The notes under the pieces: model-generated | Databases searched by the model: none | Told to the model about the DNA's origin: nothing | What the model saw: the letters and a program-made list of their open reading frames with translations, nothing else | NCBI RefSeq assembly: GCF_900009145.1 | Contig: NZ_LN889812.1 | Coordinates: forward strand, 407,068-471,067 | From: Planktothrix tepida PCC 9214 | GTDB lineage: Bacteria > Cyanobacteriota > Cyanobacteriia > Cyanobacteriales > Microcoleaceae | Length of the DNA stretch: 64,000 nt | Reading direction: 5' to 3' | In this document: one piece after another, positions 20,199-27,638 of the stretch | How positions within the stretch are numbered: position 1 is the stretch's first letter | Layout: each line of letters starts with the position of its first letter | Program-made: the position numbers and the translations under genes

Positions 20199-21605
20199 GT
20201 GCTCAAAAAATTAGGAATTATTGGATTAGTTGCATTCGCTCTGCTGGTCGGCCCTCTGACGGGAACCGCTTGGGCGCAAGAAGCCGCAGAAAACCCGATT
20301 AATTCTGGGGATACAGCCTTTATGTTGGTTTCTGCCGCCTTAGTGCTATTTATGACACCGGGGTTAGCGTTCTTTTATGGTGGATTAGTCCGCTCTCGTA
20401 ACGTTCTCAACACGATGATGATGAGCTTCATCTTGATGGGAATCGTTGGTGTAACCTGGGTATTCTGGGGATATAGCCTTGCCTTTGATGTCTCGACTCC
20501 CGTTTCTGAAGGCTTTGGTCAAGGCATTGAACGGTTTATTGGTGGATTAGATTGGGCTTTTTTACATAACGTCGCAGCCGATGCTCCTGACCCCATTGGC
20601 TATGCAGGAACCATCCCTCACCAGTTGTTTATGGTGTATCAGATGATGTTCGCCATCATCACCCCCGCGTTAATTTGTGGGGCGATTGTTGAACGGATGA
20701 CCTTTAAAGCTTATTTTTGGTTTGTCTTGCTGTGGTCTACGTTTGTTTATTCTCCCTTAGCCCATTGGGTTTGGGGTCGGGGTTGGTTACAAGCCATTGG
20801 TGCATTAGATTTTGCAGGCGGAACTGTTGTTCATATCAGTTCCGGGGTCTCGGCGGTGATTCTCGCTTGGATGATTGGCTCTCGGAAGCATTTTATGGTA
20901 ATTCCCCATGTCCCCCATAATGTTCCTTTTGTCCTGTTAGGGATTGGGATGTTGTGGTTTGGCTGGTTTGGCTTTAATGCTGGCAGTGCTTTAAGTTCAG
21001 GTTCTTTAGCGACTGTTGCTTTTGTCGCCACCATGGTCTCAACATCAGCCGGAGGGTTAACTTGGGCTCTGGTGGAATGGTATTTACGCGGTAAACCCAC
21101 AGCCGTTGGGATTGCCAGTGGTTTCTTAGCAGGATTAGTGGGTATTACTCCCGCCGCCGGATTTGTTACCCCCGTTGGTGCAATTTTAATTGGTTCAATC
21201 ACAGCCGTTTGCTGTTTCTATGCCGTGAGTTGGCGGGTGAAATTGCAATTTGATGATTCCTTAGATACCTATTCGGTTCATGGCGTCGGTGGAACCATTG
21301 GAGCTATTTTAACCGGAGTTTTTGCAACAAAAAGCGTGAATCCTGCCGGGTTTGATGGAGTTGTGTATGGAAATCCAGGGCAATTAATTCCTCAAATTGT
21401 TGGGGTACTGGCGACTTACATTTTTGCTGCTGTTGGAACGTTTGTAATTGTCAAGATTCTCGCTTCTCTGATGGAACTGCGAGTTAAATCGATGGTTGAA
21501 GAACAAGGTTTGGATGTTGATCAACACGGTGAAGAAGCTTATGGTGAAGACTTTGCTTCTGGTTTGAGTTTTGCCACCGAAACCTTTTCGCGAAAAGAAG
21601 GTTAG
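20199..21605 (+). CDS. amt: ammonium transporter Amt
   Basis: This 468-residue membrane protein starts at GTG 20199. A signal peptide ends near AWAQEA, then about eleven transmembrane helices follow. Family motifs are FYGGLVRSRNVLNTMMMSF, DFAGGTVVHISSGVSA with the first twin histidine, FNAGSAL, and DDSLDTYSVHGVGGTIGA with the second twin histidine of the conduction pore. It takes up ammonium as the Amt1-type permease. The NtcA site upstream predicts induction under nitrogen limitation. No glnB/glnK gene is adjacent. A terminator follows the stop. Confidence 0.96.
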   Translation: MLKKLGIIGLVAFALLVGPLTGTAWAQEAAENPINSGDTAFMLVSAALVLFMTPGLAFFYGGLVRSRNVLNTMMMSFILMGIVGVTWVFWGYSLAFDVSTPVSEGFGQGIERFIGGLDWAFLHNVAADAPDPIGYAGTIPHQLFMVYQMMFAIITPALICGAIVERMTFKAYFWFVLLWSTFVYSPLAHWVWGRGWLQAIGALDFAGGTVVHISSGVSAVILAWMIGSRKHFMVIPHVPHNVPFVLLGIGMLWFGWFGFNAGSALSSGSLATVAFVATMVSTSAGGLTWALVEWYLRGKPTAVGIASGFLAGLVGITPAAGFVTPVGAILIGSITAVCCFYAVSWRVKLQFDDSLDTYSVHGVGGTIGAILTGVFATKSVNPAGFDGVVYGNPGQLIPQIVGVLATYIFAAVGTFVIVKILASLMELRVKSMVEEQGLDVDQHGEEAYGEDFASGLSFATETFSRKEG

Positions 21606-21640
21606 AGAAATTTAAAATTCAAAATAATTAATTGATCAAT

Positions 21641-21683
21641 CAGGTTTTTGCCCCATCAGAAGGGAGTAAAAACCTGTTTTTTT
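21641..21683 (+). terminator. Rho-independent terminator of amt
   Basis: CAGGTTTTT (21641-21649) pairs with AAAAACCTG (21668-21676) and is followed by a T run to 21683. Confidence 0.85.
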
Positions 21684-21720
21684 GTATTATAATAGGGAGC
21701 TAAGAGGAAAAGATTTCATG

Positions 21721-22233
21721 TTATTTTCGGTTCCACTCCTCACCCCCAGGTAATTTACAAAACTCATCATCAATCACATCTCGCAAACCTTCAGTGGAAT
21801 AATTGTAAGTCAAAGAGATTAATCTTTTCGCTGTATTGTTCACCTCAACTTTATCGACCATTTGACGTAATTGATTCGGCTTATAAATCCCTTGTTGTAC
21901 TTCCACACTCGCTTCAAAGATAGCATCTTTAAAGGCATTTTCTAAATCACCATCCCACTCATTAACTTTAATATAATAAGATGTTTTATTAGCCTTAAGA
22001 TTCAATCGTTGAATTTTTAAGATAGAATCTCTAATAGAAACCGCCCAAGAATTTGTTAGACGTTGTTCGACTTGGTTTTTAATTAAATGCACTAATAACC
22101 GTACTAAAAAACTTTCAATTTTTTGTAAAATTTGTTCTTTACTCATCCATTCCCATTCATCTATGATCGCTAAAGCATCGTCATATCGACCCTCTATAAT
22201 ACTTTGTTTTAAATCTATTAATTCTTGACTCAT
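21721..22233 (-). CDS. DUF29 family protein
   Basis: The 170 residues begin MSQELIDLKQSIIEGRYDDALAIIDE and contain SWAVSIRDSILKIQRL. That second segment resembles the SWxxSI helix motif of DUF29 proteins, which are frequent and multi-copy in cyanobacteria. All helices, no signal or membrane segment. Function unknown; members often occur near toxin-antitoxin genes, and here a broken HicB gene lies just upstream on the same strand (35 bases away). Confidence 0.7.
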   Translation of the reverse strand: MSQELIDLKQSIIEGRYDDALAIIDEWEWMSKEQILQKIESFLVRLLVHLIKNQVEQRLTNSWAVSIRDSILKIQRLNLKANKTSYYIKVNEWDGDLENAFKDAIFEASVEVQQGIYKPNQLRQMVDKVEVNNTAKRLISLTYNYSTEGLRDVIDDEFCKLPGGEEWNRK

Positions 22234-22267
22234 AAATTAATCTCTCAATATTAAGAAGCTTGGACAT

Positions 22268-22486
22268 TTAAACACTCACTTCAGCAATAAAAGCATCTAG
22301 GATAGCTGATTGTTCTTCTAAAACCTCTTCGCCAAACATTTCAATATGACAACGAATTGCAGAATTAACATCGACTAAAGCATCTTGATAGGTTTCTCCT
22401 TACCCAACAACAACACCTTTAATTCCTAAAGGATAAGCAATATAACCATCAGAATGTTTTTCAACAATAATTTTAATAGATTTCAT
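22268..22486 (-). pseudogene. HicB-type antitoxin with an in-frame nonsense codon
   Basis: Reading from the ATG at 22484-22486, the 73-codon frame gives MKSIKIIVEKHSDGYIAYPL, then GIKGVVVG, a TAA, then GETYQDALVDVNSAIRCHIE and a C-terminal helix to TAA at 22268. The stop sits where HicB proteins usually have Gln or Glu in the GxGxTxxEA turn, so a CAA-to-TAA change is the simplest explanation. The frame is otherwise intact, so the mutation is recent or the codon is read through. No HicA toxin was found next to it. Confidence 0.75.
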
Positions 22487-22512
22487 AATCTCAAAGGTTT
22501 AAATCAATTAAT

Positions 22513-22568
22513 TTTTATTTATTTATTTATTTATTAGAAACCCAGTTTCTTAAAGAAACCAGGTTTCT
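22513..22568. repeat. TTTA microsatellite and AGAAACC-type inverted repeats
   Basis: A run of about five ATTT units (to about 22535) is followed by two imperfect palindromes, AGAAACCCAGTTTCT (22536-22550) and AAGAAACCAGGTTTCT (22553-22568). The same AGAAACCxGGTTTCT family appears again at 26727-26794. Confidence 0.7.
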
Positions 22569-22576
22569 AGTCGGGT

Positions 22577-25492
22577 TTAAAACGTTCCCGCTAACGCCTC
22601 AACACACCGTTCACAAATGGTGGGATCTTCTTTTGATTCCCCAACATGAACAGAATAATTCCAACAGCGATCGCATTTTTCCCCATCCGCTTTCACAACA
22701 CCAATTCCCAAACCTTCTAACTGTTGACAATACTGTAACCCGTTTAAAGGTTCGGGGTTTTCTAATAATTCAACTTGAGAACAGATGAACAAATATCGTA
22801 ACTCATCAACTCCATTCTTTGCTTTTAATTCTGTTGTTTTGGGGTTCATTTGTTGCAAATGTTGACGCAAATTCTCATCCGCTACATATAACAACACTTT
22901 CGCTTCTAAAGACGCACCAATCATCTTATCTTGACGCGCCTTTTCTAAGACAACATTAACCTCACTACGAATTTGTCGTAACTGTTGCCATAACGCCCCT
23001 AATTCGGGCTTCTCCCAGTGTTTTTCTAACGTTACCCAACCCGCTTCAAATACCGATTTATGGGGCGTAGAATAGGGGAGATTTTGCCAAATATCTTCCG
23101 CCATGTGACATAATACAGGAGCGATCGCCTCCGCCAAATTTTCTAACGCCACCGCTAACACCGTTTGACAACTACGCCGACGAAACGCAGCAGGCGCACT
23201 AATATATAAGCGATCTTTGGCAATATCTAAATAGAAATTCGACAAATCTACGACACAGAAATTCTGAATCACCTGGAAAAATCGGAAGAATTGATAACTT
23301 TCAAAGGCTTCCGTTACCTCTGTAAATACTTCCGTAATTCGGTGGAGCATATATTGATCTAAATCCGGTAATTCTTCGTATTTAACGCTATCTTTACTCG
23401 GATCAAAATCATGCAAATTCCCTAATAAAAATCGGGCAGTATTTCTAATTTTTCGGTAAACATCCGCCATCTGTTTGAGGATATTTTTCCCCAGAGGAAC
23501 ATCAGAGGAATAATCCACCGATGACACCCACAACCGCAGAATATCAGCCCCATAAGGTGGTTCCTGTTGTTGGTTTTTACCCCCTTCAATTACAATCGCC
23601 GGATCAACTACATTTCCCAAGGATTTACTCATTTTCATCCCCTTTTCATCGAGAACAAATCCATGAGTTAATACCGTTTTATAGGGAGCGTGACCATAAT
23701 TTGCTACACTGGTTAATAAACTGGATTGAAACCAGCCCCGATGTTGATCAGACCCTTCTAAATACATATCCGCCGGATAGTGTAATTCCGGGCGTTGATT
23801 CGCCACCGCAGCCCAAGAAGAACCCGAATCAAACCACACATCCATTGTGTCGGTTCCCTTGCGGTAAGTCTTGCCATTATTGCGGTATTCTTCTGGTAAT
23901 AATTCTGCAACGGATAACTCCCACCACGCATCCGAACCTTTTTCAGCAATAATAGTTTGAACGTGATTAATTGTGCTTTCATTTAATAGCGGTTCGTTGG
24001 TTTCTTCCTCATAGAAAACCGGAATCGGAACCCCCCAACTGCGTTGTCGAGAAATACACCAATCACTGCGATCTGCTACCATAGAAGTAATCCGATTTTC
24101 CCCTTGGGCGGGAATCCATTGCACCTCGGAAATGGCTTTTAAAGCGGCATCTCGGAACCCTTCAACGGAAGCAAACCATTGTTCTGTGGCTCTAAAAATC
24201 GTGGGTTTTTTTGTACGCCAATCGTAGGGATATTTATGTTGATAAGGCTCTTCTTTTAACAAAGAATTAACTTCTATTAAAGCCTCAACAATTGCTCCAT
24301 TTCCCTCTCCTAAAACATTCAATCCCTCAAATTTTCCTGCTTCGGAAGTAAAGTTTCCATGATCATCAACGGGGGATAAGATTGGTAAACCATATTTTTG
24401 ACCCACAATATAGTCTTCTTGACCATGACCGGGGGCAGTATGAACTAATCCTGTACCGGATTCTGTGGTAATATAATCCCCCCCTAAAACAATCGGACTT
24501 TCCCGTTCAAACAAGGGATGTTTGTAGGTACAATGTTCTAAATCCTTGCCTTTAAACGTGGCTTTAATCGTTAGCGGATAACCCAACGTTGTTGATAATT
24601 GTTCCGCTAAATCTTCTGCCACAATTAAATATTTAAACTGAACAGGTTTTTCAGTTTCCCCGACTTCGACAACAGCATAATTTAACGCGGGGTTAACTGC
24701 AACAGCTAAATTACCCGGAATTGTCCAGGGAGTTGTTGTCCAAATCGCAACCCCTAATTCTGATAAAAAGGGTGTGAATAATTCCCGCAAGGGTTCAGCC
24801 ACCGTTAACAGTTTAAAGGCAGCAAATAAACTGCGAGAAACGTGACCTTCAGGATATTCTAATTCCGCTTCTGCTAAGGCGGTTTTAGAACTGGGACTCC
24901 AGTGAACGGGTTTGCGTCCGCGATAAATATATCCCTCTAAAACCATCTTTCCAAATACCGCAATTTGGGCGGCTTCATATTCAGGTTTTAAGGTTAAATA
25001 GGGGTTTTCCCAGTCGCCCCAAACCCCATACCGTTTGAAACCCGCTTTTTGTTGTTCAACGGTTTGTAAGGCGAAATCTCTGGCTTTATGACGCAATGTT
25101 AACGGGGTTAATTGTTCTCTTTCCCCCGCTTTCATGTTTTGTAATACTTTCAATTCAATGGGTAAACCATGACAGTCCCACCCCGGAACATAACGAACTT
25201 TACGACCTTGTAAAATTTGATAGCGATTAATAATATCTTTAAGAATTTTATTGAGAGCATGACCAATATGTAGCGCCCCATTCGCATAAGGAGGGCCATC
25301 ATGTAAAATAAATAATTCACCCGGATTATTTTCTGACAGGCGTTGATAAATTTCCTGTTCAGCCCAAAATTCTTGGATTTCCGGTTCCCGTTTCACAGCA
25401 TTTGCCCGCATATCAAATTTTGTTTGGGGCAAATTGACGGTATCTTTATAAGACTTGGCTTCTGTCACAGCAGTATCCTGAGCGATTCTCAA
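22577..25492 (-). CDS. ileS: isoleucyl-tRNA synthetase
   Basis: This 971-residue class I aminoacyl-tRNA synthetase charges tRNA-Ile. The HIGH motif is in GPPYANGALHIGHALNKILK (about residue 77), and KMSKS is in EKGMKMSKSLGNVVDP (about residue 622). The editing (CP1) domain lies between them, with TTPWTIPGNLAVAVNP and GTGLVHTAPGHGQEDY. The C-terminal zinc finger CDRCWNY ... CERCVEAL is present. Length fits the bacterial type-1 enzyme. It is transcribed alone on the minus strand, and Uma2 lies upstream. Confidence 0.98.
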   Translation of the reverse strand: MRIAQDTAVTEAKSYKDTVNLPQTKFDMRANAVKREPEIQEFWAEQEIYQRLSENNPGELFILHDGPPYANGALHIGHALNKILKDIINRYQILQGRKVRYVPGWDCHGLPIELKVLQNMKAGEREQLTPLTLRHKARDFALQTVEQQKAGFKRYGVWGDWENPYLTLKPEYEAAQIAVFGKMVLEGYIYRGRKPVHWSPSSKTALAEAELEYPEGHVSRSLFAAFKLLTVAEPLRELFTPFLSELGVAIWTTTPWTIPGNLAVAVNPALNYAVVEVGETEKPVQFKYLIVAEDLAEQLSTTLGYPLTIKATFKGKDLEHCTYKHPLFERESPIVLGGDYITTESGTGLVHTAPGHGQEDYIVGQKYGLPILSPVDDHGNFTSEAGKFEGLNVLGEGNGAIVEALIEVNSLLKEEPYQHKYPYDWRTKKPTIFRATEQWFASVEGFRDAALKAISEVQWIPAQGENRITSMVADRSDWCISRQRSWGVPIPVFYEEETNEPLLNESTINHVQTIIAEKGSDAWWELSVAELLPEEYRNNGKTYRKGTDTMDVWFDSGSSWAAVANQRPELHYPADMYLEGSDQHRGWFQSSLLTSVANYGHAPYKTVLTHGFVLDEKGMKMSKSLGNVVDPAIVIEGGKNQQQEPPYGADILRLWVSSVDYSSDVPLGKNILKQMADVYRKIRNTARFLLGNLHDFDPSKDSVKYEELPDLDQYMLHRITEVFTEVTEAFESYQFFRFFQVIQNFCVVDLSNFYLDIAKDRLYISAPAAFRRRSCQTVLAVALENLAEAIAPVLCHMAEDIWQNLPYSTPHKSVFEAGWVTLEKHWEKPELGALWQQLRQIRSEVNVVLEKARQDKMIGASLEAKVLLYVADENLRQHLQQMNPKTTELKAKNGVDELRYLFICSQVELLENPEPLNGLQYCQQLEGLGIGVVKADGEKCDRCWNYSVHVGESKEDPTICERCVEALAGTF

Positions 25493-25553
25493 TAATTTAT
25501 TCGTATTTTATCTTAACGTTAATTCGCACAAATTGTAGTAAGTCCTTCAGGAC

Positions 25554-26399
25554 TCAACTCTTTCGCGTTCCTAATCTTAAGGGTGAGAAGACCTCACCCC
25601 TACGGTTTAATTGTATGGATTGAATTTGTTCTGAAGATAATCCCGTAATTTCTACAACTTGATCCATCGTCATTCCATTTTGCAATAAATTCAAGGCAAC
25701 TTGACACAGTTGAGATTCAGCTTGTTCAGCCCGTTGACGTTGCTGTTCTGCATTTTGACGTTCTTGTTTAGCATTTTGACGTTCCTGTTCTGCGATTTCT
25801 TCTCCTAAAGGAAGTAATTCCCCGTCTAAAGTCGCCCAACGTAACCAAACTGCTTCAGTCCCTTGATAAATTCCTGACCAACGCACTAATGATAATCCTA
25901 AAGATTGACTAATAAATTGCTGATGTTCGTTCAAAATTAACGGTTGATAAATTCCTTGTTGCAGGAAGAAACCCGCCCAATCATCAGGGTTAAAGGGATC
26001 ATACCAAAAATATTCAGAAACTCGTAATTGATTTTGATAAATTAATTTTTTATCGGTTTTATCGGTATTTGCCGTACTTTCTGATAACAATTCTATGACC
26101 ACATCGGGGGCTTTTCCTTCTTCCCAAACCACCCAACTTTTGCGTTCTCCCTTGGGAACACCCACCACCGCAAAGAAATCAGGCCCGCGAAAATCCCGAT
26201 TTTTCAATTGTTCTAAACTAAAATACACAAACATATTTCCCCCTGCATAGCCATCGGTTCGCCCGTTTAACCAAGGTTGCAGGGTCAGAATTAACAGGGT
26301 CATCTGCTGGACGTGACGTTGACTTTCCATCGGAACTCCATCGGAGTAGGGTAGTTCATCCTGAGTTGGAGGAGAAGAAAGATTTGCCGTTGTAACCAT
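25554..26399 (-). CDS. Uma2-family (DUF820) putative endonuclease
   Basis: About 281 residues if the ATG at 26399 is used; an in-frame GTG lies at 26408. The PD-(D/E)XK-like core shows RGPDFFAVVGVPKGERKSWVVW, then EEGKAPDVVIELLS, the Asp and Glu-x-Leu motif of the Uma2 fold, and VSEYFWYDP. A coiled coil of repeated EQERQNAKQERQ units at about residues 200-230 is followed by a helix QNGMTMDQVVEITGLS. Uma2 genes are present in tens of copies in filamentous cyanobacteria, and their biological role is unclear. Confidence 0.85.
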   Translation of the reverse strand: MVTTANLSSPPTQDELPYSDGVPMESQRHVQQMTLLILTLQPWLNGRTDGYAGGNMFVYFSLEQLKNRDFRGPDFFAVVGVPKGERKSWVVWEEGKAPDVVIELLSESTANTDKTDKKLIYQNQLRVSEYFWYDPFNPDDWAGFFLQQGIYQPLILNEHQQFISQSLGLSLVRWSGIYQGTEAVWLRWATLDGELLPLGEEIAEQERQNAKQERQNAEQQRQRAEQAESQLCQVALNLLQNGMTMDQVVEITGLSSEQIQSIQLNRRGEVFSPLRLGTRKS

Positions 26400-26577
26400 A
26401 GCAAACACAGGGGGGTTGAGTTCTGTTTCCCTATGGTAGCTTGTGATTTGGTTTGACTGGGTTGAGTTGTATTGCGTTTTGTGAAAATTCTTAAAATGAT
26501 GGTGCGATCGCCTGGTAAGATCAACGGTTGATTTTTATAAACACTCAATATCTTACTGGGTCAAATTGGGAGGAACA

Positions 26578-26709
26578 ATGGACGCAATTACAAGTTTTTT
26601 GGGCAATATCAACTTTGAGCTTATTGCACAGCTTACAATGTTGGGTTTGATTGTGGTTGCTGGCCCCGTAGTCATCGTGTTACTGGCTTTTCGCGGCGGC
26701 GATCTGTAG
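26578..26709 (+). CDS. psb30: photosystem II protein Psb30 (Ycf12)
   Basis: This 43-residue single-span membrane peptide starts at ATG 26578 behind GGGAGGAAC. It reads [20 protein letters not shown], continues [18 protein letters not shown] and ends RGGDL. The NINFExIAQLTM start, the AGPxxIxLLA helix and the RGG/RRG-L end match Psb30/Ycf12, a small PSII core subunit close to cytochrome b559 and PsbJ. It is transcribed alone, divergent from Uma2 and convergent with DUF4346. Confidence 0.9.
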   Translation: MDAITSFLGNINFELIAQLTMLGLIVVAGPVVIVLLAFRGGDL

Positions 26710-26726
26710 AGACATCAGGACTTACC

Positions 26727-26794
26727 AGAAACGGGGTTTCTAAACAAAAATCTGGATTTCATCATCAAAATCTGGGTCAGAAACCCGGTTTCTA
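26727..26794. repeat. AGAAACC/GGTTTCT repeat cluster
   Basis: AGAAACGGGGTTTCT at about 26729-26743 and AGAAACCCGGTTTCT at about 26780-26794 are near-perfect palindromes. They lie after psb30 and belong to the same family as the repeats at 22536-22568. Confidence 0.65.
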
Positions 26795-26806
26795 ACTCTA
26801 TATTTT

Positions 26807-27208
26807 TTAGTCTTGAATATAGGGTTGTCCTGTGGTTAAAGCAATTTCAGCCTTCACAAATTCCCGTCCTAAATACAACGCATGATCTAAGCAACTAATC
26901 GGATAGGGTTGAGTTTCTTCAGTAATTTTAATTCCTAATTCTTTAGCCGTTCTTCCTTGAAAAACCGTCGTGGGTGTTCGCTTCAAACTCCCAGTACAAG
27001 GGAAAGGTTCTCCCGTTTCAGGATCAACGGCTAATCCTTTTTCATTAATAGCGTTCGTATAATGTTCGGCACAGATTAACCGAGCTTCTCGATCAATATA
27101 AATAATAAAATATCCTGACGGGTCAAGATGAATAAAACGATTAGAAAGCTGATCATCTAAAGCAGCGAGTTCTTGAGCGTTGGGAGTAGTGGTTGATTGA
27201 GCAAACAC
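26807..27208 (-). CDS. DUF4346-like small cyanobacterial protein
   Basis: The 133 residues start at a GTG (27206-27208). They are soluble, with DPSGYFIIYIDREARLICAEHY followed by an NAINEKGLAVDPETGEPF segment and PISCLDHALYLGREFVKAEIAL. This resembles the cyanobacterial DUF4346 family, in which a single cysteine-bearing helix near the C-terminus (SCLDHAxYLGRE) is conserved. Biochemical role unknown. It converges with psb30. Confidence 0.65.
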   Translation of the reverse strand: MFAQSTTTPNAQELAALDDQLSNRFIHLDPSGYFIIYIDREARLICAEHYTNAINEKGLAVDPETGEPFPCTGSLKRTPTTVFQGRTAKELGIKITEETQPYPISCLDHALYLGREFVKAEIALTTGQPYIQD

Positions 27209-27435
27209 AATATTAATAATGGATTGATAAAGTTACCTGTTTACAGTTTATCTCATTGCAACAATAAATTTTCATCAACTCCCTAGAGACGGGTTTATTT
27301 AGATTATTTTTAACTCTCAAAGATTGTTACAGAACCAGCCCGGACAAGATTTTATGCAGTTTAAAGCGGTCTCTAAAACATCGCCTACATTATCTTCAAT
27401 TTTCCAAGGGTTGAGTGCTTGCTATTTTTGAGAAT

Positions 27436-27473
27436 CAAACAACCCCAACATCTGTTTTTGGGGTTGTTTTTTT
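27436..27473 (+). terminator. Rho-independent terminator with no upstream coding gene
   Basis: AACAACCCCAA (27438-27448) pairs perfectly with TTGGGGTTGTT (27458-27468) and is followed by seven T residues on the plus strand. The nearest plus-strand gene upstream is psb30, 700 bases away across an opposing gene. The hairpin may therefore end a small RNA starting near 27250-27350. Confidence 0.75.
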
Positions 27474-27526
27474 GGGCAACTTAATAATGCTAATAAGTTG
27501 GATTTTAAGTAGAGTTATCAAATGTT

Positions 27527-27583
27527 ACACTAAATATAGTGTAAAATAAGATTTTTGTCAATCCCTGTCACTAAATATGGAAT
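27527..27583 (+). promoter_or_regulatory. pair of NrdR-box-like sites upstream of nrdA
   Basis: ACACTAAATATAGTGT at 27527-27542 is a near-perfect palindrome that fits the NrdR box consensus. A second, weaker copy, TCACTAAATATGGAAT, lies at 27568-27583. Centre spacing is 41 bp, about four helical turns, as expected for tandem NrdR sites. The pair ends 56 bases before the nrdA start. Confidence 0.75.
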
Positions 27584-27638
27584 TAGAGTAAAGTGGTAAG
27601 GCGTGAATTTATTATAGAAGTTGGTACAAATATTGACC

